Positions 8,221 through 15,139 of a stretch of DNA of 46,555 nucleotides are shown one piece after another. The notes beneath the pieces were generated by a model. That model saw only the letters and a list, made by a program, of their open reading frames with translations, did no database searches and was not told the origin of the DNA. Within the stretch, counting starts at the first letter, position 1. Every line of letters starts with the position of its first letter. This stretch comes from Flavobacteriales bacterium (lineage in GTDB: Bacteria > Bacteroidota > Bacteroidia > Flavobacteriales_D > Crocinitomicaceae): positions 1 to 46,555 of the forward strand of contig CANJLG010000021.1 of the NCBI GenBank assembly GCA_947475095.1, written 5' to 3'. The position numbers and the translations under genes are program-made.

Positions 8221-8883
8221 TTAAAATTTCATAAAATTCATTAATGCATCATACTTCCATCGCAAATCATCATCACTAGCTCCTGCTTGATAAGAAGCCT
8301 TTATTGTATAATCATAACGTTCAAAAGTAAGAATGATCCGTGTGAGATTTAGTTCATTTATTTTCAATGTCACTTCCAATAAAGAAGATGCAGCATCGGA
8401 AAGAATATAAGAACTGAGGATTTTTGCATTGTTACTTTCAACAATTTGTCCAATTTGTGCCATAGAATAATCAATAGCATTAATTTCAAGCACCAAAATA
8501 CTACCCGGTTCTTTTATACTACCGATATTAGCGAGTGTTGTCATTAAATGATAAATACTTGTACAACCCAAGTACTGTTCATTATCATCTAAAATTGGCA
8601 AAACACTTATTTTAAATTCCGACATCATAGCAAGCACCTCATAAATATGGGCGTTTTTAAGAGCATAAGGTCTTGGTAAGTGATCGAAAAGCACATCTAA
8701 AGAGTCAGCCAATTCCAAGCGATCAAGGATAGCAGATTCGGACACTACGCCAACAAAAACACCATTTTTTAATACGGGTAGATGGGATACTTTAAATTCA
8801 TCCATCCAGTTTATCGCTTTTTCACCAGAATCAGAGTGAATTAAGGGTGGTATTTCGTCGGTAATAAGTTCAAATGCTCGCAT
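8221..8883 (-). CDS. CBS-domain protein with C-terminal ACT-like region
   Basis: The start is taken at 8883 (MRAFELITDEIPPLIHSDSG), giving 220 residues. A longer frame to 9027 would run into the divergent pdxJ gene, and a TACTTTTG promoter box sits between the two starts. Two CBS motifs form a Bateman pair: the first contains FKVSHLPVLKNGVFVGVVSE and the second FKISVLPILDDNEQYLGCTS. The C-terminal part (about 130-205, with SILVLEINAIDYSMAQIGQI) looks like an ACT-type regulatory fold. CBS pairs usually bind adenine nucleotides, so this may be a soluble sensor. No catalytic domain is present. Its place directly before nadK suggests, but does not show, a role in nucleotide or NAD status. Confidence 0.85.
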   Translation of the reverse strand: MRAFELITDEIPPLIHSDSGEKAINWMDEFKVSHLPVLKNGVFVGVVSESAILDRLELADSLDVLFDHLPRPYALKNAHIYEVLAMMSEFKISVLPILDDNEQYLGCTSIYHLMTTLANIGSIKEPGSILVLEINAIDYSMAQIGQIVESNNAKILSSYILSDAASSLLEVTLKINELNLTRIILTFERYDYTIKASYQAGASDDDLRWKYDALMNFMKF

Positions 8884-8892
8884 AAGGAGGAT

Positions 8893-8900
8893 CAAAAGTA
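8893..8900 (-). promoter_or_regulatory. Candidate -7 box (TACTTTTG) of the CBS-nadK-FKBP transcription unit
   Basis: Read on the minus strand, TACTTTTG matches TAnnTTTG. It lies nine bases upstream of the ATG at 8883, which fits a very short leader and supports the shorter start chosen for the CBS gene. No good -33 TTG is seen. Confidence 0.45.
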
Positions 8901-8921
8901 GTAAAATCCTTTGAGAGTTTG

Positions 8922-8929
8922 TAATTTTG
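8922..8929 (+). promoter_or_regulatory. Candidate -7 box (TAATTTTG) for pdxJ
   Basis: TAATTTTG fits the TAnnTTTG consensus. It lies 17 bases upstream of the pdxJ ATG and back to back with the box of the CBS gene, so the 63-bp gap holds two divergent promoters. A well-spaced -33 element is not evident. Confidence 0.45.
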
Positions 8930-8946
8930 AGGGAGTAAATTAGCCC

Positions 8947-9663
8947 ATGACAAACTTGAGCGTTAACATTAATAAGATAGCTACCCTTCGAAATGCACGA
9001 GGTGGAGACAGGCCAAATGTTATTCAATTTGCACTAGATTGCGAACGATTTGGTGCGAATGGCATCACGATACATCCACGTCCAGATGAGCGGCACATTA
9101 CCCGAGCAGATGCTGTAAAGCTAAGCCAAGTAATTCTTACTGAATTAAATATTGAAGGTTATCCAGATGAGCGATTTATGGACTTAGTTGCAGAATGCAA
9201 ACCCAAACAAGCAACACTTGTTCCTGATCCACCACATGTTTTAACTTCTAATGCCGGTTGGGACTTAGAAGAAAATAGCGCTTTTCTTACTCCGATTATA
9301 TCAAGATTAAAAAAAATGAAAATCAGAGTCTCATTGTTCGTTGGAACCGACCTCAAACAAATAGGCTTAGCTGCATCCTTAGGAGCAGATTGCATCGAAT
9401 TGTACACGGGACCATATGCCGAGGCCAATCTAGATGATCGAGAAAAAATAATGGAAGCCTATACGAAGGCTGCAAATTTGGGTATTTCACTTGGTTTAGC
9501 GATAAATGCCGGCCATGATTTAAATAGTGAAAACTTAGCTTTTTTTAAATCAAAAATCCCTTCTTTAGCAGAAGTTTCTATCGGTCATGCCCTCATCGCA
9601 GATGCGCTCTATTTAGGAATCGAAAAAACAATACTAGTTTATAAAAGTGCCCTAAAAGATTAA
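8947..9663 (+). CDS. pdxJ: Pyridoxine 5'-phosphate synthase
   Basis: PdxJ condenses 3-amino-2-oxopropyl phosphate with 1-deoxyxylulose 5-phosphate to make pyridoxine phosphate, the last ring-forming step of the DXP-dependent vitamin B6 pathway. The 238-residue protein is of standard length and has the expected segments: LSVNINKIATLRNARGG at the N-terminus, GITIHPRPDERHI, TLVPDPP, SLFVGTD, CIELYTGPYA, LGLAINAGHDLN and EVSIGHALIADALYLG near the C-terminus. It is transcribed alone and divergently from the CBS-nadK unit. Its TAA stop overlaps the stop of the convergent MscS gene by 4 bp. The identification is secure. Confidence 0.97.
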   Translation: MTNLSVNINKIATLRNARGGDRPNVIQFALDCERFGANGITIHPRPDERHITRADAVKLSQVILTELNIEGYPDERFMDLVAECKPKQATLVPDPPHVLTSNAGWDLEENSAFLTPIISRLKKMKIRVSLFVGTDLKQIGLAASLGADCIELYTGPYAEANLDDREKIMEAYTKAANLGISLGLAINAGHDLNSENLAFFKSKIPSLAEVSIGHALIADALYLGIEKTILVYKSALKD

Positions 9664-10763
9664 ACCTTGTTGCTAACTTCCACTGAGCGTTTAGGGTAAG
9701 GTATGGTAATATTATGAATCGAGAACAAACGGTATATTTCAAAGCGAAGGTCTGATTTATAATTATTAATGTCCCAACTCTGATCTGCCCAAAAAATTAA
9801 TTCTATTGCCAATCCATTCTCTGAAAAATTAGCCATTCTTGTAAAAATCGGCTGATCTTTTTTAACTTTCGGGTGACTCATTGCTGAATCAATAAGTAAT
9901 TTCGAGATCAACTCTAAATTAGCGCCATATTCCACTACCACCTCTATTGTAAAACGTGATAATGTAGAACCATGTGTCCAATTTTCAACCTGCTGTTGCG
10001 TTAATCTTGTGTTTGGAATAATAAGCACATTTCCTTCTCGGGATTCAATTTGAGTAGTACGCGCATTAATTTTCAGAATCTTAGCTACCACAGATGATTG
10101 ATTGGAAGTTCCTGATATTTCAACAATATCTCCTATTTTAATGTTTCCTTCAAGCAATAAAACCACACCAGCAATTAAATCTTTAAATACATCTTGAAGA
10201 CCTAATCCTAGGCCAACTAATAAACCTACAGACCCTGTCAAGATTAGACTCAAGTCAATAGCTAATATTTTACACGTGAATAAAAATGAAAATAAATAAA
10301 TAATGTATTTAGAAATTTGAATGTAGATGTATTCGGTACCATCGTCAATTCTTTTATTGGACTTTAGTTTTTGACTTAAATAAAGCTTCGTCACATTGAC
10401 GAACATTTTAGTAGCAATAAAAACAATGATTATCACAAGGATATCATAAAATGTTAGACTAAAAGCTTTTAAAGAAATTATCTTAAAATCCAAAAAGTCA
10501 TTAAATGAAATATCTATATTGTTATAACGAAAACTTAATACAGCAAAATAGATAGCAAATAGATAAACACTTTGACTCACTAATTTCAACCAAGTAAGTC
10601 GTCGACCTTCAATACTTATATTAGACTTTTTAAGGGAATTTTTTAAAAAACGATGAAAAACCCTACGAAGAACGAATGCTGAAAAAAATATGAGCGACAA
10701 GAAAACTATATTCCAAAAACAAATTTGAAATGGCCCTAAATTAAAAATCGTTTTATTCAGCAT
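9660..10763 (-). CDS. MscS-family mechanosensitive ion channel
   Basis: The 367-residue membrane protein has several N-terminal hydrophobic helices (about residues 10-30, 60-80, 105-125 and 150-175). They are followed by the Gly/Ala-rich pore helix GSVGLLVGLGLGLQDVFKD and the beta domain with LLEGNIKIGDIVEI and NARTTQIESREGNVLIIPN, which are hallmarks of MscS. Channels of this family open on membrane tension and release solutes after osmotic downshock. The gene begins one base after the dnaG stop and is the last gene of the minus-strand run. It converges on pdxJ with overlapping stop codons. It is longer than E. coli MscS because of extra N-terminal helices, as in many homologues. Confidence 0.93.
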   Translation of the reverse strand: MLNKTIFNLGPFQICFWNIVFLSLIFFSAFVLRRVFHRFLKNSLKKSNISIEGRRLTWLKLVSQSVYLFAIYFAVLSFRYNNIDISFNDFLDFKIISLKAFSLTFYDILVIIIVFIATKMFVNVTKLYLSQKLKSNKRIDDGTEYIYIQISKYIIYLFSFLFTCKILAIDLSLILTGSVGLLVGLGLGLQDVFKDLIAGVVLLLEGNIKIGDIVEISGTSNQSSVVAKILKINARTTQIESREGNVLIIPNTRLTQQQVENWTHGSTLSRFTIEVVVEYGANLELISKLLIDSAMSHPKVKKDQPIFTRMANFSENGLAIELIFWADQSWDINNYKSDLRFEIYRLFSIHNITIPYPKRSVEVSNKV

Positions 10764-10764
10764 A

Positions 10765-12711
10765 CTACCTTAAAATTATGCGGCCTAAATGACCTGTTAT
10801 TTCTTTTTTAACACGTTCATAAGCCATTTGCTCTGCTAACATATCCATTAATTCGTCGTGAGATATACTAGCGTCTTTCATTTTTGTTTGAAGCGACAAA
10901 ATATGCTCATTGACTTTATTATATTTAAAATTATACAGCAAATTGGAAACTGTATGAAAAAGCCCCATTTCTTCTGTTTTAGTAAAGATATTAAATTTCA
11001 AAATCCAATTTGGACTTAATTCAGATTCGAACGTCTCGAGATTACTGATAAACTTTATCAATTCCTGGTCTTCCAAATGCTGAAAATAAGCCATTGAGTA
11101 TATCGTTTGTTCATTTAAACCCTCAACGAAAACAGTATGGATTTTATGACAAAGAGGATGTCGGAAAGATAATTCATCATTTGTCAACTCCTTGCAAATC
11201 ATTTCTACTACTGAAACTTTCTGTGGCCTTAGTTCATCACCTTGAATAGTTTCAATTTCGTTAGTTCCAAATTGCAACATGATTCGGATTAACTCGAATT
11301 CATAGGTTAATTCTTCTTTGGGTTGGGTTGGAAGTATACTAACATTATCGTTGGTAACTTTTACATCACGAATGATAGGTTCATTTAGCTCATTGGCCAA
11401 ACTGTTTTTACGCAAGCGAATTAATTCGGTGCTCACCATGTTTTCGTCCATTTCAAATTGAGTCGACAATTCTTTTGCATAAACACTTCTTGTAATATGA
11501 TCAGGAATCAACGAAACCGTTTGAATAATTTCTTTAATCAATTTAGCTTTTTGTAAGGGGTCATTTTCGCCTTCTCCTAATAAAATGGAGGCCTTGAATG
11601 AAATAAAATCCTTCTTATTTACTTTTATAAAGTCAATAGTCTCTTCGGTAGTATGACCCTTTGCAAACGAATCAGGATCTTCACCATTTGGGAACAAAAT
11701 TACTTTCACATTCATCCCTTCTTCTAGAATTAAATCTATGCCGCGAAATGACGCTTTAATTCCTGCCGCATCGCCATCGAAAAGAATCGTGATATTTTTG
11801 GTATACCTAGAAATTAACTTTATTTGTTCTTTCGTCAAGGAAGTACCGGAGGATGAAACAACATTTTGTATTCCTGATTGATGCATTCCTATCACATCAG
11901 TATACCCTTCGCACAACAAACATTCATCGTACTTAATGATATCACCTTTCGCAAAAAACAAGCCGTATAAAATTTGACTTTTATTATAAACTATACTATC
12001 GGGCGAATTAAAATACTTTGCAATTTTCTTGTCATTTTGTAGGGTGCGGCCACCAAATCCTAGGACACGTCCTGAAATACTATGAATAGGAAACATTACG
12101 CGACCTCGAAAAAAATCAAAACATCGATCATCTTTTGATTTAGTCAAACCAACAGTTTCGAGATAGGCTTGTTTATAACCCTTTTCAATCGCAGTTTTAG
12201 TAAAATCATCCGCTTTATTTAAACAATACCCTAACTGAAATTTCTCTATAATATCTCTTCGAAAACCTCTTTCTTCGAAATAGCTTAAACCAATAGCTTG
12301 GCCTTCATCGGATGATAATAAGGCATTAGCAAAGTGTTGTTTAGCGAATTCATTGATAATAAACAAACTATCTTTTTCCGTATTTTGCGCCAATTCATCT
12401 GCGGAAGGACCAGCATCATTTGGGATTTCAATTCCATATTTTTCGGCCAACCACCTCAATGCTTCTGGGTAAGAATAATGTTCTTTCTCCATAAGAAAAG
12501 AAACAACCGAACCCCCTTTACCTGTTGAAAAACATTTAAAAATCTGCTTTGCTGGCGAAACGACAAACGAAGCGGTTTTTTCATCAGTGAAAGGACTTAA
12601 ACCTTTTAAATTAGACCCCGCACGCTTTAACTGAACAAATTCCCCAATTACCTCCTCAATGCGAGAAGTTTGCATAATTTCCTCAATAATAAAGCTTGGA
12701 ATTTTACTCAC
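10765..12711 (-). CDS. dnaG: DNA primase with degenerate zinc ribbon
   Basis: DnaG makes RNA primers for replication. The 648-residue protein keeps the three-domain order. The N-terminal CHC2-type region is at about 1-100, the RNA polymerase/TOPRIM core at about 120-370 (FGGRTLQNDKKIAKYFNSP, LLCEGYTDVIGMHQSG, ITILFDGDAAGIKASFRG, PNGEDPDSFAKG), and a helicase-binding-like C-terminus follows. The oddity is in the zinc ribbon: the usual CPFHxEKT and KCFxCG ligands read SPFTDEKT (S39, T42) and KCFSTG (C60, T63). Three of the four expected metal ligands are therefore gone while the surrounding fold is conserved. The gene overlaps the upstream lipoprotein gene by 4 bp (ATGA), which suggests translational coupling. 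Confidence 0.96.
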   Translation of the reverse strand: MSKIPSFIIEEIMQTSRIEEVIGEFVQLKRAGSNLKGLSPFTDEKTASFVVSPAKQIFKCFSTGKGGSVVSFLMEKEHYSYPEALRWLAEKYGIEIPNDAGPSADELAQNTEKDSLFIINEFAKQHFANALLSSDEGQAIGLSYFEERGFRRDIIEKFQLGYCLNKADDFTKTAIEKGYKQAYLETVGLTKSKDDRCFDFFRGRVMFPIHSISGRVLGFGGRTLQNDKKIAKYFNSPDSIVYNKSQILYGLFFAKGDIIKYDECLLCEGYTDVIGMHQSGIQNVVSSSGTSLTKEQIKLISRYTKNITILFDGDAAGIKASFRGIDLILEEGMNVKVILFPNGEDPDSFAKGHTTEETIDFIKVNKKDFISFKASILLGEGENDPLQKAKLIKEIIQTVSLIPDHITRSVYAKELSTQFEMDENMVSTELIRLRKNSLANELNEPIIRDVKVTNDNVSILPTQPKEELTYEFELIRIMLQFGTNEIETIQGDELRPQKVSVVEMICKELTNDELSFRHPLCHKIHTVFVEGLNEQTIYSMAYFQHLEDQELIKFISNLETFESELSPNWILKFNIFTKTEEMGLFHTVSNLLYNFKYNKVNEHILSLQTKMKDASISHDELMDMLAEQMAYERVKKEITGHLGRIILR

Positions 12712-13100
12712 TTATCATAATTTTTTTCTTTCGTAATCTTTCCATTCTGATCATAGGTTGTCCATAAACCAACAATCGTATCATTTCTATATTCGCCCCT
12801 ATAATGCATTCTTCCACTTGGGTATTTAACCATTGTAAACCCATTTTTTAAACCATTTGTATAAAAAGTAATGGATAATTCGTTACCTTTTTCTGAGTAG
12901 AAAACCCATTTTCCATCCCTTCTTGATTTTTCATCCTGTGCCCCTTGAAATTTTTTATTTTTCTTGCCAGGATACCATTCGGTATAAATACCGTCTTTAA
13001 TTTCCACTAAATTTTCTTTTTCGACTATTTTATCTACCTGCTTATCTTTACATGAGATTAGCAAGAAAAACAAGATAAAAGCACCAATAAAAACATTCAT
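12708..13100 (-). CDS. Lipoprotein with MORN/YwqK-like repeats
   Basis: The 130-residue product begins with a lipoprotein signal peptide whose lipobox is LLISC (Cys 17), so it should be lipid-anchored in the envelope. The mature part contains repeated tyrosine/tryptophan-glycine strands of the MORN type: GIYTEWYPG, RRDGKWVFYSEKG, GLKNGFTMVKYPSGRMHYRG and TIVGLWTTYDQNG. This resembles the 'YwqK antitoxin component' annotation common in Bacteroidota, but no toxin is next to it and that name should not be taken literally. It overlaps both neighbours by 4 bp (polyprenyl synthetase upstream, dnaG downstream), so it is probably translated together with them. Its function is unknown. Confidence 0.82.
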   Translation of the reverse strand: MNVFIGAFILFFLLISCKDKQVDKIVEKENLVEIKDGIYTEWYPGKKNKKFQGAQDEKSRRDGKWVFYSEKGNELSITFYTNGLKNGFTMVKYPSGRMHYRGEYRNDTIVGLWTTYDQNGKITKEKNYDK

Positions 13101-14068
13101 TTTTCTCTATTCATTGTGAAATGAACCAAACCAATTAGCGAATTTTTCGCATCAGATTCAGGGATTTCCGTTAATAATTCAATGGCTTTTTTGCCATACT
13201 CCATCATTTTTTCGTGAGCGTATTCAATACCTCCCGATTGCAAAACTAACTGAACAGCGCGATTAATAGAATTTTGCTCTTCATTTTTATTCCTTACTAT
13301 GTCTAATAATTCTTTCTTGATTTCTTTCGTGCTATGGTTAATAGCGTATATTAATGGCAATGTCATCTTTTGTTCTCTAATGTCAATTCCGGTTGGTTTT
13401 CCAATTTTATCTGGAGAACCATAGTCGAATATATCATCTTTAATCTGAAATGCAATTCCGACTAATTCACCAAAGTTGAACATCAGTTGAGAATACGAAT
13501 TTGCACCAACACTTAAGGCGCCAGACTCACAACAAGTTGAAATAAGAGATGCTGTCTTTTTTTTTATTACCTCAAAATAGATATCCTCTGTAATATCTAA
13601 ATGCCTCGCTTTTTCAATTTGAAGCAATTCACCTTCCGACATTTCTCTAACCGAACGGGCAACAATCTTCAATAAATCAGTATTTTCTTTTTCCAACGAA
13701 AGCAATAAAATTCTTGAGAGCATATAATCACCAACCAGCACCGCAATTTTATTTTTCCAAAGCGCATTAATCGAAAAATAACCCCTTCGTTCATTGGCAT
13801 CATCCACGACATCATCATGGACTAAGGTTGCAGTATGAAGCAATTCCACCAAAACGGCTGCATCAAAGGTCTTTTCATTAAGCTCTCCCAACATTTTGGC
13901 AGAAAGAAAAACAAACATTGGCCGCATCTGCTTTCCTTTACGTTTCACAACATAGTTGGTGATTTTATCTAGCAGTGGTACTTTTGAGTGCATTGTTTCT
14001 TTAAAATGCTTCTCAAAAAGCATCATTTCATTCTTAATGGGAGAAATTATTTGATCAACGGAATTCAT
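13097..14068 (-). CDS. Polyprenyl diphosphate synthase (octaprenyl-type trans-prenyltransferase)
   Basis: The enzyme lengthens allylic diphosphates with isopentenyl diphosphate to make the long trans-polyprenyl chain used for the menaquinone side chain. The 323-residue protein has the first Asp-rich motif in LVHDDVVDDANERRG and the second in IKDDIFDYG, together with GKQMRP near residue 50 and the KTASLISTCCESGA helix. This matches the IspA/IspB family, and the length favours a long-chain synthase (ispB-like) over farnesyl diphosphate synthase, although product length cannot be fixed by eye. It starts 39 bp after the DUF58 stop and overlaps the MORN lipoprotein gene by 4 bp. Confidence 0.92.
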   Translation of the reverse strand: MNSVDQIISPIKNEMMLFEKHFKETMHSKVPLLDKITNYVVKRKGKQMRPMFVFLSAKMLGELNEKTFDAAVLVELLHTATLVHDDVVDDANERRGYFSINALWKNKIAVLVGDYMLSRILLLSLEKENTDLLKIVARSVREMSEGELLQIEKARHLDITEDIYFEVIKKKTASLISTCCESGALSVGANSYSQLMFNFGELVGIAFQIKDDIFDYGSPDKIGKPTGIDIREQKMTLPLIYAINHSTKEIKKELLDIVRNKNEEQNSINRAVQLVLQSGGIEYAHEKMMEYGKKAIELLTEIPESDAKNSLIGLVHFTMNREK

Positions 14069-14107
14069 AGAACAAAAATACTATTTAGAATGAAGGAAAC
14101 TCATGAG

Positions 14108-15031
14108 TTAATACATCTTTTCCCTTTTTAACAAATATTGAATGAGCACAGGATGGTATCCTTCATTAATATCGGCCTCAACAAAATCAATTCGATAATC
14201 TGCACATCTAAGTTTTACCTCATTCATATATTTACGAATACCCTCAACGTATTTCTCACGAATTTCAGTAGGTTGCACTTTAATTTTTTCTCCCGTTTCC
14301 ATATCAATTAATTGATATGGCCGGTTATCCAATTTAAGGTCTAATTCCATTTTTGAATCGGTCACATGAAAAATTACTATTTCATGCTTATTGTGTTTTA
14401 AATGATTTAATGCTTGAAATAATTCATCAACACTATCACTATTCCCTAACAAATCAGTGAAAAGAACTATTAAACTTCTTTTATGTGTAAGTTCTGCAAT
14501 ATCATGTAATATTGAAATGGTGTTGGTTGTCATTTTTAATTTCTCATCATAATTACGATACCATTTTTCCATTTCTGAATATAAAAAACGATGGTGCGCA
14601 GGACTAGATTTCGCCTTGGAATTAATGTGAATTTGATCGGAGAAAATAGTAAGTCCAACAGCATCTCGTTGCCTTCTCAATAATTCAATTAAACTTGCCG
14701 CTGCATACATTGAAAAAATCAGCTTGGTTAATTTAGCATCTTTTGGAAAAAACATCGAACTAGAACAATCGATTAGGAGTTGGCAACGCAAGTTGGTTTC
14801 TTCTTCATATTTTTTTGTAAACAACTTATCGGTACGTCCATAAAGCTTCCAGTCTATATGGCGTGTAGATTCACCCGGATTATAAATGCGATGTTCCGCA
14901 AATTCAACAGAAAAACCATGAAACGGACTTTTATGAAGGCCAGTAATAAATCCTTCAACAACTTGTTTTGCTAATAATTCTAAGTTTCCAAAATCAGCTA
15001 ATAGGGCTTTATCAATGGATTGTTCTTGCAT
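14108..15031 (-). CDS. DUF58 domain-containing protein (von Willebrand A-like)
   Basis: The 307-residue protein carries the DUF58 signature ESTRHIDWKLYGRTDKLFTK near residues 54-75, followed by a von Willebrand A-like core beginning QLLIDCSSSMFFPKD, which supplies the DxSxS metal-adhesion motif. In Bacteroidota such genes usually belong to the Bat (aerotolerance-like) clusters with a MoxR ATPase and vWA membrane proteins. None of those are next to it here. No signal peptide or membrane helix is seen, so it is probably cytosolic or peripheral. It is the first gene of the run that continues with polyprenyl synthetase. A good promoter (TTG, 21 bases, TATCTTTG) lies just upstream. Confidence 0.92.
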   Translation of the reverse strand: MQEQSIDKALLADFGNLELLAKQVVEGFITGLHKSPFHGFSVEFAEHRIYNPGESTRHIDWKLYGRTDKLFTKKYEEETNLRCQLLIDCSSSMFFPKDAKLTKLIFSMYAAASLIELLRRQRDAVGLTIFSDQIHINSKAKSSPAHHRFLYSEMEKWYRNYDEKLKMTTNTISILHDIAELTHKRSLIVLFTDLLGNSDSVDELFQALNHLKHNKHEIVIFHVTDSKMELDLKLDNRPYQLIDMETGEKIKVQPTEIREKYVEGIRKYMNEVKLRCADYRIDFVEADINEGYHPVLIQYLLKREKMY

Positions 15032-15059
15032 TATATCGGTGTAAATTATTTAAGTCCCT

Positions 15060-15091
15060 CAAAGATAGTGAAGATATGCGATTGAAAGCAA
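15060..15091 (-). promoter_or_regulatory. Promoter of the DUF58 gene and the genes after it
   Basis: On the minus strand, TTG (15091-15089) and TATCTTTG (15067-15060) are separated by 21 bases, close to the Bacteroidota -33/-7 arrangement. The box lies 28 bases upstream of the DUF58 ATG. Confidence 0.6.
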
Positions 15092-15110
15092 CTAATCAAT
15101 GTTAGTTTTC
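15082..15110 (+). promoter_or_regulatory. Possible promoter of the T9SS type A protein gene
   Basis: TTG at 15082-15084 and TAGTTTTC at 15103-15110 are 18 bases apart. The -7 box matches seven of eight positions counting the free ones. It overlaps the divergent DUF58 promoter and lies 29 bases before the ATG at 15140. Confidence 0.4.
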
Positions 15111-15139
15111 GTCGTGTAACCGAATCTAAAATCATATCC

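Noticed and set aside
8884..9027. Longer N-terminus for the CBS gene
   Set aside because: It would overlap pdxJ and lie across both promoter boxes; conserved sequence begins at MRAFEL.
12708..13100. Toxin-antitoxin module based on the YwqK-like lipoprotein
   Set aside because: No toxin gene adjoins it; its neighbours are a polyprenyl synthetase and dnaG.
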